A model generated the notes under the pieces. It did no database searches. It was given only the letters and a program-made list of their open reading frames with translations, and was not told where the DNA came from. Positions 51,601-63,978 of a stretch of DNA of 64,000 nt are shown here, piece after piece. Origin of the DNA: Cruorifilaria tuberocauda (lineage: Eukaryota; Nematoda; Chromadorea; Rhabditida; Onchocercidae); the NCBI GenBank assembly GCA_013365365.1, contig JABVXU010000006.1:1-64000 (forward strand), given 5' to 3'. Each line of letters begins with the position of its first letter. Within the stretch, counting starts at the first letter, position 1. The position numbers and the translations under genes were made by a program.

Positions 51601-54600
51601 AAATGAGAAGCGATGGTACTCTTATAATATTTTGCAATATATGCAAAAACTTGTAACGCAAAAGTTAACTCACTCATGTGCTGTTCTTATTGTATCTTAC
51701 CCAGGTTATCTTTTGCCTGCACATGACGAACAGCAGTCAAAAATAGTTTCGGATGCCTCACGAAATATTGGTGTGGAAGATAATGATAAAGGTAGTGAAC
51801 AGGAAGAAGTACAACAGGTTTGTTGAATTTTTTTATTCTCCCGTTAAAATATGAAATATTTCAAAATTGAGAAAAAATTGCTTGAAAACCATTCCCAGGT
51901 ATTTGTGGATTTTTTGCTGTGAATATTCTATAGAAAGTAACTGCGATAGAAATTCTGCGGATTAAATATGTGACTTTTTAAACAATAGCATGCTGAGGAA
52001 ATTTGGAAAGAGTAGCTTTTTGTGAATGATGGAAAATTGAGTTGAAAAGAACAATGTTGCGTTTTATAGAACTTTGTTTTGGATGACACTATTTTGCATA
52101 AAATCATGGAAAACATGAAAATATTAGACAAAGAGGAATCTGATTTTGATAAATTACTGATACCTTCTGAGCGATTTCCAACGACTGCATGGCTGCAAGG
52201 AAGGTAAGGCTATTCATTGGTTGTTCTATTTATTTTCTTTTGCTTCCTAAAATAATATTTTTCTGGGTTATCTTCAAATTTCTTCCTTCTAGAATCATTT
52301 ATTCCTGCAAAACTTTTGAGATAAAAGCGGCAAAAATTTCTAGATTTATATGGACCGAATATGCAGAATTGCTGCAGTGTGACGATCCAGAAAGAGAATA
52401 CGGCATCTTTCAATACTTAAAACGTTGCACTGAAAGTGACCCGAAACGGAAATTTGTTAGTTTGCACAATTTCCGTTGTTTATTTCTTAGTGCGACGTTC
52501 AGTTTTTCTAACCAGTCTTTTTCAGAAAAGTATTTTTTGACTTATCATGTAATCTTCCTTCATTTTTCTAAAAATCTACCGGTGTGAAAATATATTGAGC
52601 ATATTCTCTGGAAGCGCTTTTCCAGAAATCTTTATGCTTTCGAAAAAAACATTCACACATATGATGTGTGTTAAGCGAACTTTGACAATATAGAAATGTT
52701 GTTGCAAGTATAATTCAAAGTGATTTCTTCCTAAGCTGAACATTCAGTGAAATATTTTTATGCAGATTTAATTTGTTGGAAGTAACTGAACATATATAGC
52801 ACTATTTTAAACTTTGCAGTCACTAAGCCAATGGCTTGTTCGTTGCATGTTTTCATCGGTAGCAGCAATTCGTACTGCAACCTGTCGTTTGCTTGTGATG
52901 CTGTGTTTTGAAATCAGCAACGATGGCGAAGCACAGATCGGATCACCTGTGGACATAGCTCTAGTATTACAAAAGTAAGTTTCCCTTTCATCAAGGTTAG
53001 TTCGTAACGAATTTTTTTAATATCTAGTTTTAATTGCAACTCAATTCGATAAAAGATGACATACATTGAGTTGTTACCTACCACCACAAATTTCACTACT
53101 TTAATCTATGTTTTGGGATATCAGAAAATTTTTCATTTTTTTTCATATTTTGGAATATTTATAGCGAAACAAATGGGATAACCTTGGAATTGACTATTTT
53201 TTAAAGGTTTAATTAGAACTTAAATGTGCAACTGTATCACAGAATTTAACTGTCTAACTTATGCCAAAACAGTGTTATTGAAAGTGTTGTTGAAATCTAA
53301 AATCCAGATTTTTGTGCTTCGATCATTTTTTCTTAAAAGGGGTTCATTGACTCTACTTTCATTTTCTCACTTTCAACCGAAAGTTTATTTAGGGTATTAT
53401 TATGGATGAGGAAAATTCGGAACGTCTCCGCTGATAATATTGACCAATATTTTTGTTTGGTGCGAACTTTGCTAACAGCAAGCGAAATTCACACGGTCCT
53501 AGTATCGAAACCAATTGAATTTCATATTGATGTTGTCAAGCGCATTTTGCTAGTACGTTGAAGTTTTTTCCTTCATTCGTTTAAAAAGTTATCAGAGGAA
53601 TGTGGAATTGTATTTGTACATTTTTTGTGGGACATTTTTGTTTTTTAAAATTGTTTAGGCAAGTCTGGATATACGTTTACGTGAAGTGAGCGGATTATCA
53701 GGAGATTTTTCAGCTGGAATTCTGTTGCATCATCTTATTCGTAAGTTCATTTTCATTTGATTACAACGCAAAAAAATGCATTAGTTCCAAAAAAATGCAC
53801 TAGTTTCAATAATAAAGGAATAAGTATTATGCATCAATTCCATAAATTAATTTTAGTTTATTGAAGTAGATCTATGAAGTTTTAATGAAATAGATCTATG
53901 AAGTAGACAGTTTCAGATTTTAAACCACTTTGAAGCGAATAATATAAAGGTTATAAGTGACCAATGACTTCGTCCGTTGTGGTGATAAATATTTACTATT
54001 GGTGATCATGTCGGTATTTTTTATGGATTATTTAGTTGATATATTCTTTCAGAGATATTAAACTGCATGATGCAAATGAATAAACAAGGTTGGAATTTGC
54101 TGTATGAATCTAGTCCTATTGTACTTTCACTTTTGCTTCGAGCTGCTTGCGCACTCAAACAAGTTACTATTCATCGTACTTTGTAAGTTTATACTGTTGT
54201 GTTTTAATGTTTATATCAGAAATGTATTGTCAGTGAGACGTTATACTGTGGTAAATACTGCAATGACAGTCATATATTTTTAGTTATGTGAACGAATCTG
54301 TCAAAGATCTTAGCATGCTGCTGATGCGTATTGCACTGAAACGACCAATATTAGTGCTGATGGAAGCAACACGACGCATTAGGGCTCATTCGCAAGAGCA
54401 GCGCATACAGGCTTATCTTTTATCAATTATCAGCGACATTATCTATCCGTTACTTAAGAAAGAGGAAGATTTTCTAATACAAATAGAGAAAGATGCGCTC
54501 CAGGAAGACTACCTACAAGGCAGAATGTTAGGTAATCCGTATAAGAGCAGTGATGTCGGCATGGGTCCTCTGATGAGGGATATCAAAAACAAAATTTGTC

Positions 54601-57600
54601 GAGATTGTGAACTGGTCGCACTTCTGGATGACGATACTGGAATGGAAGTAATTTTCAGTTTGCTTATAATACTTGTATATAGATTGTTAATGGTAGCTTT
54701 GTCTTATTTTCTTAGTTGCTTCATCATTCGAAAATTTTTTTGTCGTATCGTTATAAATATTCATGTCATCAGTGTCACCATCCAAGCTAACAATAAATTG
54801 GGTGAAATGAGGAAAGAGAAGAAAAAATAGTGTTAGGTCCGAGTTTAAAATTTTATTTCCTTTCTTCTTGGGCTGTGGCAATATTATTTTTTTTCTTCAT
54901 TTTGCAGCTTCTCGTAAATCAGCAAATTATTGCCCTGGACTTATCGGTTAATGATGTATATGAGAAGCTTTGGCGTTCTGATCATCATGGCCAACCGATG
55001 GTAATCGTATATCGCATGCGAGGTCTTCTTGGTGATGCAACAGAACCCTTTATAAGAACACTAACCGGCACAAGTGGTAATTTCAACAATTTTGACTGTT
55101 ATTTGCTTTGTATTTTCCAGTAATTTTGTGAAAAAGAATATTATTATCATCATAGAAATAAGAAAGAAGAAGAGTTTAACTCGCACTAATATTTTTTTGA
55201 AGAAGCGATAGGTCCTTAACCTCTGTTTATATATTTATATATCTTTTTTGTAAATTCCGCGGAATCATTCTTTTAGCAATTTTTTTGAAAAGTAGAAAGC
55301 GTGCGACGAAGGCTTATTTCTTTTAGTAACTAAAAAATAATTTTAGTCAAGGAGAAAGTAGACGATACTCAGCTTCGTCTGGCTGGTGCCTTATCTTCTC
55401 CAATACGTGCCTTTCCAATTATTTTGCCGATACTGGACAATATTGAACTAACTGGAGGAGGCATAATATTGTTGCGAGAATTGCATCGATTGCTCACTTA
55501 CTGCATAAAGGTATACATTTTTGGAAAGTTGAATGCACAAGACTGACAGAAAAATAATTGATTCCCAGAAATTTTTTCAGGTCAAGGGAAACCGTGAACA
55601 ACTGAATGAACATGGTGGTATCCGAAGATTTTTGCATGTTTTTGAGGTGGCTTACAGAAGCGGTATTAAAGAAAAATCGATTGAAACCATAGCTTTGCAG
55701 TATCTGGAACTTAGCAGAATTCTCTTGGTTGATGTTCTAGCTACTGATCGAATTGAAAAGGTGTGTTTTTTATTGCTTCCTTTTATAGCCATATTTGTAT
55801 TTTATTGCAGTCCATTGGTGGCGCGAGCTTCAAACAAATGTCATGGTTGCTAGAACTTTCAATGGGCAGCGATAAGGAACTTTCAACATCATTACTCGAA
55901 GCAGTGACATCGATTGCACCTAACCTTTGCCTTGGTAATGCCGAAAGTATGGATGCTTTAGTAGAGACATTTCGACCATGTTGTCACTGGGACGAAATTG
56001 GTTCGTTCCGCATATTTTTGTGTCGTAACGTATAAGTTTTGCATTTTCATGAAGTAGATGAGTGACACTTATCAGACACAAGCATTAGGGAATAGTGGCG
56101 TGTGACATTTGATCATTAATTTGTTACATTATATCTTCGTGCTCTGTATGGTATTATGCAGTTTTTATCTCAATTGGTTCATTCAAAATGTAAAATGATC
56201 ATTAGTGAGATTAATTTGGTTGCCCTTGGTTTAAAAAATTGAAACCAAAAAAAAGTTTTCCTCAATACAATGTCATATTACAGATAACGATCGAATGATC
56301 CGAGATCGAGTAGTACAGAAGGTTGAAACACTGTGCAAAATAACTGGCGCCATTCATGATAGTGCGTCTGGATGGATTCTCAAGAAAAAAATGATGGATG
56401 CTGGATTGATTGCAGATGCATGCAGATACCTGGCAGAAAATCATCCACCCATATTCAATGTATCTGTAACGGGACCCGAATGGAAATATTTTTTATCAAA
56501 GCCTTCATTAAAATATGTTCTAAAACTAATGGCTGGTATGGCACGGGCTCATAAGCCTTCACAGGTATTACTCTTTTTGTGATAATTGGAAGTTATTTGT
56601 CTGAGTGGATTTTGTTCTGCAAAAAAATGCCATATGTTACTTTCCATCGCATTGATTTTCCAAGTCGCTATGGTTTTTCTCGACTGAACAGTTTACTAGT
56701 ATCAGTTGACTGATTTCATTATTATCCTTGCTTTGATGCGCTATGTCTCAAGTATTTTCTTAAGTACAATAGTGAATAATGGATTTAGCAGATTAAGGTC
56801 ATAGGACGAGAAGTTAAAGAGCTTTTAGTTACTATTGTTTGTGCCATTATGTGGGAAATATTAGGTCAATTATTCGGTTCAAGATCTTTACTATTTCATT
56901 ACATTTTTCCAAGAATAAGGCTGTCCTTAATGCAGTTCTGTAAAGATTTGGAGATAAAGGTCTCCTACTAAACAACTTATCGATTTAAAAATGCAAATAA
57001 TTAGTATTGTGCAATCTTCCTAATAGTTATTTCCTGAAGCTCAGTCGTGAGAGATCGACATAATTTATGCTTCTCCGGATCATTTTTGAATGCGTTTGAG
57101 AATTCTATATCGAACTTTGCTTTATCCGCATGATTAAGGCCGTTATTTTGCAGGAAATAATTGCTGAAAATTCGTTGCCTATTTTGCATCGTTTGGAACA
57201 AATTTCATCAGCTGAACATATTGGAACATTAGCTGAAAATGTAATGGAGGAATTGAAGAAGAATGATCAAGTTGCTGTGCAGGTGATTTATTAGATTTAA
57301 AATTCAAAAATTTGAAGTCTTGAAATATTACGGTTTGTTTGTTGCCTTATGAGTTTTAAAGTGTTGCAATTAGTTATGGTTGAAGATTGAAAAAGTTCGT
57401 CAAGAAACAAAAATAAAGAAACGACAACTGGCAATGGCTATGAGACAAAAACAGCTTTCGAAAATGGGCATGGAAATTGGGAAAAAAGGACAGGTGAAGG
57501 TAAGTTTCTTTGTTTTTTATACTAGTTAACTTTCTTTTGTGTGAGCTTGATTTTTACCATTATCGGCACATCAGACATATTGGTGGTTGTAGAATTTTCC

Positions 57601-60083
57601 AAATTATGATACGATTATTCAGTTATAAAAAGTGCTTTATGGAGGATAGGATCGGATAGGCATCTGTGCATCAAGTTGACGAAAAAATTGGATGCTTTTT
57701 TATCCTCCTCGATAAGATTTATCATTTCTTACTTGAGAGATCATATGTTTTTATTTCAGCTATCAGCTCGCAAATTAGTTAGTGAATCACATTCACTAGA
57801 GAGTGTATCAGATATTAGTATTTGTTGTATATGTCGGGAGGCAATGGACGCTAGTGCAAAGATCATGATGGTCAGTTTGTTTTGCTTTGGTCTCGACAAT
57901 GATTTTTTGCTAATTCTTTTTCCATTGATTGTTTTGCATCCAATATTTTTGTTTGTTTTTGAATTGTTCGAGTTATTATATTTTGCTGAGACAATCAAAT
58001 TGTGCTTATCAGCAGACATAAAAGACAAAAGACTTCTATCATTTTTGTGCAATATTTTCTTTACTTTTGATTTGTCCAAATATTTGAAACAGCGTCATCC
58101 TGAGGCCCATTAGGCTGTATTGGGAATCTTCTAATAGTTTATTCAGTTTATTCATTAATAGTTTACTTAGTAGTTTATTCACCAATAAAATGTGGAATTT
58201 GTTAATAAGATCCATTTACTCTGTAGAATGAGAGTGTGATTTGAATCGAAATGATTTTTAATAATATAATGAAGGTATTAATTTTAGTGTATATAACTTT
58301 CGGCATTGTTTTGAATTTTTCAAAATTTAATTATTTTTCACTTTTGTATGGCTTCATTTACATCCGCGTCTTCATTTTTATTGCCTCTATTTGCTTTTTA
58401 GGTGTATGCATTTGCAAGTCGGCTAAATCTGAAAGAGAACAAAGTAATTAACGGTCGGAATTATTCGTTTACGACAGTGTCACAAATGAATTTAGTTCAT
58501 CTGGATTGTCATTCTACAGCTGTCAGGTAGTTCTGTGGTTTTTCAATTTTTTCGGTTGTTCTTGGGACATCATAATAAAATCGAATTTTTTAAATGTCTT
58601 TTTCTGTTTTAAGATATCTGTTTTTTCCATAGAATGGCTGGTTCACGGAGCGAATGGGCAAGTGCAGCACTTCATAATGCCAGTACTAAATGTAATGTTA
58701 TCATTCCAATTTGGTCAAAGCGAGTGAAAGATTCAGATATGGAGCACTCTTTCCAAAGGTGTTTTGAGGGTTCATCATTCATTATATCTAAAATTTATAG
58801 GCATCAAGCGGTCTGAGAAATTATAATTCAGACAGAATCTGAAAATCTTTTTTTCCTCTTTTAGTGTGTATAATACGGGCTAACAATCTAATTTGGGCAT
58901 GTTACAAATCTTCTGTGAGTTAAGAAGATATAGCTGCATGTTAATCAGATAATTTCTTAGGTATTATAGGCATTACTTTGGAAGATCGTTAATTATGTCT
59001 TTGAAGTACGAATATCGAACATACTAGACTTCTTATTTACAGTTGCAGCAAAGCGTTTTCGTAAATTTGCACACATATGCACTGAACATGCTTGAGTAAA
59101 TTGAAATCTTCATTAGCTTATTTTCAGGTTATCTGCTGATTTAGAAGTAGCTGTTGATTGTGATGTAGTAAATTTGGATACTCTTACGCTGGATATAGCA
59201 GAACTGCTGGATCGCTTTGTGAAATTCCGTTCATTTTCCGCTCTTTCTCATGGTGGTGGTCGTGAATCAAACATGCAATACATGGCTGTTTTAATTCTTC
59301 TAGCAAAATATTTGAAAAAAGTATCACCATCTTCTGAACCTGGAGAAGCCCATTCATTTATTCATCGAATCAGTATCAGGTTGGTGATGGATACTGCAGA
59401 GCAGTGGAATGAAAAAAGATTGGATTTGTTAAAAAATTTGCTGCAGTTTAAGCGATCTTGGAAAGATGCGAAGCATGAATTGTTTGTCTGGGCAGCCGTT
59501 GATTATTATCAAAATAAAATTCTCCAGGTAATTTTTAGATCAAATTCTGATGAGTGAAAATCGAGAGGACCAAAAACGCTTTCTGTGGCGATAAATTCTA
59601 AAAGTGCCGCCATTTTTAGTCTGTAATATGACAAATTTTGATTAACTTCATGATTCCAGTCATGAACAAAAAGTGATATTTTACTTACGTTTCAGTGTAG
59701 AACTGGTGACCGCACCCAATACATGCGTGAAAATATAATCAGAATTATGGAAAAGTGTTCCAAGTTTGTTAGTTATTTCGACTCCGAACTTTCACAGTGT
59801 GAAAGTTATGAGGACTTAATGAGAGCAGTTGGTAAGCGTTAACAGCCTTTTATGAAATGTAGCATGAATAACTTGTCGTATTTCATTACAAAAATTTCTG
59901 CATAATATTACATCAGCGATGGATAAGATTAGAGTTCTAAGCAAATTTAAGGAATCATATATTAATAATATAAGGAATCATATATTTATAAAAAAAATAT
60001 AGACCAAATATTTATGGTTTTTAGACTGGACTAAGCCAATTTTACTGTTTTCAGATATCGATGTTAGCAGTCTTCTTGAATAG
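27669..60083 (+). CDS. UBR4: Giant E3 ubiquitin ligase UBR4 (p600/pushover orthologue)
   Basis: Very large N-recognin E3 ligase of the Arg/N-degron pathway; the human protein has 5183 residues. The first coding exon is 27669-27838 ([20 protein letters not shown]), after a possible trans-splice acceptor ending at 27654. Dozens of exons follow; recognisable segments occur throughout, but the exon list was not fully resolved. Order: divergent helical-repeat N-terminus (27.7-36.2 kb), UBR box (36.45-37.0 kb), beta-propeller-like region (37.8-39.7 kb), beta-sandwich with [12 protein letters not shown] and VTVFGKK (40.0-40.7 kb), acidic linker (44.9-45.1 kb), helical repeats with EIALRLPYQ (45.66 kb), KYRQVRDEH (46.65 kb) and [17 protein letters not shown] (47.56 kb), zinc-rich region (48.85-49.3 kb), helical repeats, then [20 protein letters not shown] (54.5 kb), [16 protein letters not shown] (55.0 kb), and a catalytic module with hemi-RING (57.4-58.6 kb). 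[10 protein letters not shown] (59.25 kb) and the last exon IDVSSLLE plus TAG at 60083 complete it. Identity is very secure; individual exon ends are not. Confidence 0.96.
36447..37152 (+). other. UBR box (N-degron-binding zinc finger) exons of UBR4
   Basis: Exons 36447-36620 and 36948-37152 encode the UBR-type zinc finger. The first contains [20 protein letters not shown] and [13 protein letters not shown]; the second continues [18 protein letters not shown]. All the expected zinc-binding Cys and His residues and the GSFFCDCG core are present. A Ser/Lys-rich linker ([15 protein letters not shown]) follows, as in other UBR4 proteins. The intron between them carries a 23-bp inverted repeat. 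Confidence 0.93.
36785..36847. repeat. 23-bp inverted repeat with 17-base loop in a UBR4 intron
   Basis: Left arm 36785-36807 and right arm 36825-36847 are reverse complements except at one position (C in the left arm, A opposite would be G). The 17-base loop is comparatively GC-rich (CGCCTTTGGCTACGCCT), itself with a partial GGC/GCC symmetry. It lies inside the intron that splits the UBR box. Confidence 0.8.
43939..43975. repeat. 16-bp inverted repeat with 5-base loop in a UBR4 intron
   Basis: Left arm 43939-43954 (AAACTTCATTGAATGG) and right arm 43960-43975 (CCATTCAGTGAAGTTT) pair at 15 of 16 positions around the loop TTGTT. It is in the intron between the segments near 43.7 kb and 44.2 kb of UBR4. 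Confidence 0.7.
48836..49366 (+). other. Zinc-ribbon-rich block of UBR4
   Basis: Two exons encode a dense series of CxxC motifs: [20 protein letters not shown], then [18 protein letters not shown], then after an intron [20 protein letters not shown]. The spacing matches the cysteine-rich block of animal UBR4 closely. It is probably a structural zinc module; its function within the ligase is not known from sequence. Confidence 0.9.
51216..51249. repeat. Perfect 2 x 17-bp tandem duplication in a UBR4 intron
   Basis: The unit CTATAAACAAGAGCTTA occurs twice head-to-tail at 51216-51232 and 51233-51249 without a mismatch. This suggests a recent slippage duplication in non-coding DNA; no function is implied. 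Confidence 0.8.
57390..58816 (+). other. UBR4 catalytic module with hemi-RING/UZI zinc finger
   Basis: The exon near 57390-57499 carries the helical lead-in ([18 protein letters not shown]). Exon 57760-57870 carries [20 protein letters not shown], exon 58402-58526 has [20 protein letters not shown], and the exon from about 58633 has [16 protein letters not shown] and [10 protein letters not shown]. The CCICRE and NxVHxDCH motifs supply the zinc ligands of the hemi-RING that, with the flanking UZI domain, forms the E2-binding site of animal UBR4. All these residues are kept, so the ligase is predicted to be active. Confidence 0.9.
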
Positions 60084-61417
60084 AAAAATACTTTACTGCT
60101 GCTGATGTTGATCTATAGATTCATTGAAAAGTTCAAAATTGTACGACGCAGCGAAAACATGTTTTCTTATATAGTAAATTCTTCTAAATATGGGCTTTGA
60201 TTCATTTTTTGGACATGTGTGATAATCACTTCTGCTTTAAAGACGTCGTATTCAATTAATATGAAATCTTGATATCTTCTAACCATTCTTTCCCTGAAGA
60301 TTGTGTGACTTTTAATCCGGTAATGCAGTGGTTATCGAATAAGCAGGTAGCGTTTATAATAAGTTTAAAATTTAAGAAGTTCTTAACTTTCATTTCTTCT
60401 AATTTTTTAGATTTGAAAGTTAATCTAAAGAATATGTAAAATTTTTTGACTAAAAAAACGATCCGTAAAACTTATCAGAAGGAGCTACAAATGTGGAAAA
60501 TGATAACCATTGCTTTTAAGTAAATCGATGATCCATGTATGTTTCTTGTAAACATTTATACCTTCTATAGTTTTTGAAATAAATTGTGTCGTTTTTGAAA
60601 CACTATAAGATACATTGACTATCGTCCTACCAGGTTTAAATTAGGATTAATAGACATATTTTTTATAAAATTAAGATGTGAAGGTAATGACTATTTCAAA
60701 AGTGAAACTTTGCTATAGATATATATAAGAAAGTTTATATGCTAACCCATTTTTACCTTCACATTTTAATTTTATAAGAAATGCGTTACAAAATTACTGA
60801 AGTCATTAATATGCGGGACATTTGATGCCTTAGATGTCAAGATTTGATTGAGAATCATATTATGAAGCATTAAGGTAGTCAATCCCGCATAACGCTAAGC
60901 CTTGCATGAATATGATTGTAGCTATTAATTCTTCCTGGAACCTTTACCTCCGTATCCCATCCATTCTGTTCTGTCAAATCTGTCATTAAATATTCCTGAA
61001 GCGTTCCAACTATCATTTTATCCAATCCTGATAATATTTCCTAGCGACTTCCGAACAAGATTGTGCGTTTTCATAGTGGGAAACTGTGCAGTTAGTGTGG
61101 GAACAATTTGTGTTTGAATTTTTGAAGAGCCAAGAATTGTATGGGCGTTATTCTTCCTAGGGTTGGTTTGTCCTTTTGAGTTTTTGCTCATTTGTGAAAA
61201 GTGTCCTGTCATATGATACTAGAATGCCTCAAGTCCCATTTACATTCAATATGTTTGCTGGAAGAATTCTTGAGTTTATGAGCCAGAAAGGTTAATTATT
61301 GTTGTCTGGTTGAATGCTGTCCTCTCGCTTATATTTTGGGAAAGGCTGTAGATTTTTTTCTGAACAATTCAAAGTTCAATCATACTGACTATGAGATTGT
61401 TTTTAAGCAGTTATTAG
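60084..61417. other. Intergenic region between UBR4 and POLA1
   Basis: About 1.3 kb holding the UBR4 3' UTR and the upstream region of the polymerase alpha gene, both on the plus strand. Frames are mostly closed. A 64-residue minus-strand frame at 61018-61212 shows no conserved motif. The main structure is the inverted repeat at 60663-60777. Confidence 0.5.
60663..60777. repeat. 25-bp inverted repeat with 65-base spacer
   Basis: Left arm 60663-60687 and right arm 60753-60777 are reverse complements at 24 of 25 positions; the exception would be a G-U pair in one transcript. The spacer is 65 bases. The layout is compatible with a degenerate miniature inverted-repeat element or a hairpin RNA precursor; no target-site duplication was identified. 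Confidence 0.72.
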
Positions 61418-61424
61418 GCAAGCA
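61411..61424 (+). promoter_or_regulatory. Possible spliced-leader acceptor before the POLA1 start codon
   Basis: TTATTAG ends at 61417, six bases (GCAAGC) before the ATG at 61424. The position fits a trans-splice acceptor but the pyrimidine tract is weak, so a plain 5' UTR is possible. Confidence 0.35.
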
Positions 61425-63978
61425 TGTCGTCATCTTCCGACGAAGAATTAGTCGTGCGGAATCCGTATATCGCAATTGCAAGTGATGGACGACGTAGCAG
61501 TCGAAAATCGCATGTGTCACGTGAGCAAGAATCAAAAAACCGAGCACTAGAAGAAATGAGGCGAGCACGTAACACCGGTAGTGTCCACCGAGTAGATGTA
61601 TGGTTTTATTTTCAAACCTTTGCAATTTGTAGCGCCTTTTTCTTCACAATTAGATTTCGAGAAGGTAAAAGTGTATTCCTTTACTTACCGCTTATTTTAG
61701 GTAGCAAGTTTGATAAAACCCGTGTACGAGGAAGTTGGTGAAGAGGAATATATGAAAATTATGCAAGAACGACAGAGAAACGATTTTGTAGTTGATGATG
61801 GTACTCCATAATTTTAGTTTTGATATTATGAAATTAAGATCTAGAAAAGATTTTGTGATTTGATTTGTATTGAATTGTTTTTTGTTTTTGTTTATTGTAC
61901 GTAATGATGCTTATAATGTTGCGGATAATTCGCTGCAAGAACTTTAAAAATTTTTCCAGATGGTAGTGGTTATGTTGATCATGGTATCGATTTCTTCGAT
62001 GAAGAACAGCACAGTACAACAAATGAAGCAAAAAAACAGAAGAGAAAAGGTAGTAAATCAGTTAGTTTCTCAAAAATACCAAGCAGGTGATTATGATAAC
62101 TTTAAGACGATTGAAAGTATTTTATTATGCTAAAAAGATGAAAAATAAAAAAGTTTTTTATCATTATGGTGTTATATTTTTGGTGAGATTAATGTTACTA
62201 AAACCATTAATTTTATGAAATCATGATGAAGGGTCAATTTAAAATGGATTTCTGATTCAGATAAAGCAAAACGGAGGGCTCTTGACAATTTTTTTCATGC
62301 TTTAAACAAAAAGAAGATGAAAGAAGAGGTTAGTTTCTCACTATTTTCTGACTTTATTATGAACTAGCTACAAACAGCCACGCTCCGCGCTACTTGCAAC
62401 TAATATGTGCTGTTAATACAATTTCTTCAACCACCTGAGGATTGCGGAAATTCCTATTGATATTCCTATTTGAAATATAACATTATATGAAATTTGAAAG
62501 CAATCGGTGAAGAACTTTGTGAAGTTATACAATTGAAATTACATTTATATTTATATAGATGAAGAATTGGAAAGATCGACTTGTGAAGAAGAGAATTTGC
62601 CTTTCCCTAACAGTTACTCAAATCACAATTTTCTTTTCCAAGTATATGAATTGAATTGAAAGAACTTGCTGACTTAAATCCAGATGCAAACATATTTTTT
62701 AACATTTAGAATACAGTGACTGTAGCTGGTGATCCTAATGTAGAAGCATTACTTAATGAATGTGATTTACCGAACATTTTGAAAGAAAATTCATGTGAAA
62801 AAGTGGATGGTTCCAAAATCGATAGTGTGTCGTTGATTAGGTTTGTATTTGTAAAGACGATTGTACGATTTATCATTGCTAAAAACTCAAGATGTTAAAA
62901 ATATTATTTCAACACCTTAAATTTTTCAGGTATTTAATTTTTGTATATTTAAAAATAAATGTTTGCTTATTCAAGTAATCCTGGTTCTTAATCTTTTGAA
63001 ATTAGACAATAGAATAACAGATATGATGGTTTGATGCTTTCAACTTTTCCCGTTCAATACATTTTTAAACCGTCATTTATTTAACTTGAAGTTTTTTAAA
63101 ATTGCAGAAACCAGTGTCTTAAGGAGTCAGAAACAGCATCGAAGCTGATGGAGGTAAAAGAAATTAGCGAATGCAAAGAACATTTCAGTGTGGCTGCACT
63201 ACAATCTCCGCTAATGATGGTTGGTTCAGCAAATCCATCGAAGTTGGAATCGACTTCTCAAGGAAACGTTGAAAAGGTGTCCATTTTTAGACAATCAAAA
63301 AAAATTTGGTAAGTTCGAAAAAGCATGATGTTATGGAATGATAAATATGGGCGATAAATGAGAATTTTCTGGATTTTTGAGTGCTTGCTATGGTTGTATT
63401 GACAGTTGAAACCATCAATGTATTCAGTTCATTCGATCCATTTAATGGTTTAATGCTTTCTAATTGGAATGAATGGAAAATAAATTGTGAATAAGATGCA
63501 AATCTTTTATTGATTTTAAATTATTTCCATTATCAAATATGAAATAGGATAAGGTATTTTACAAATTTTGGTTAAAAATTATTTTTTAAAATACAGAAAT
63601 CTGCACATGAGTCTATGCCTACAGATGGTCTTGTGAATGTGAATTCTTTCGAGTGCTCAGGCAAATATATTATGGAAGAAGTGGTGTATCCAGAAACATC
63701 TCTCATCTGGGCTGATAGGTATTATTACTTTCTGATTTTGTTTGTGGTAAAAAAAATAAACACATACATTTTAAACCTTTGTGTTCAAGTATTTTTGGCT
63801 AAAGCTATTTAGCCCAAATCTATTTTGCTCTTTGGCAAGTTTAGGAAAGAAACACAGGACGAACAATCTAAAAAAAATGATGTTACGTTTGGTTCTTTTA
63901 TGCATACAAATTCAAAAGGAGAATCTGTTTTGCGTTTTTACTGGCTTGATGCATTCGAAGATCCTATTAAAATACCAG
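61424..63978 (+). CDS. POLA1: DNA polymerase alpha catalytic subunit, N-terminal part (gene continues past the right edge)
   Basis: Catalytic subunit of the nuclear polymerase alpha-primase complex that starts replication. Exons: 61424-61597, 61701-61800, 61960-62049, 62261-62328, 62710-62840, 63108-63276 (or 63308), about 63597-63719 and 63845-63978; the last ends at a GT donor and the gene continues beyond 64000. The conserved N-terminal p180 signature is clear: NRALEEMRRARNTGSVHRVD, KPVYEEVGEEEYMKIMQERQ, NDFVVDDDGSGYVDHGIDFF, a basic stretch KAKRRALDNFFHALNKKK and, near the right edge, LRFYWLDAFEDPIKIPG. These match the regulatory N-terminus that precedes the exonuclease-like and polymerase domains, which are not in the window. 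The middle linker is poorly conserved, as in other species. Confidence 0.93.

Noticed and set aside
53855..53925. Repeated TAGATCTATGAAGT segments
   Set aside because: Two short imperfect copies in an intron; likely simple duplication with no further structure.
54288..54830. Longest single open frame, considered as a separate gene
   Set aside because: Its first two-thirds is an internal UBR4 exon; the rest is read-through into the following intron.
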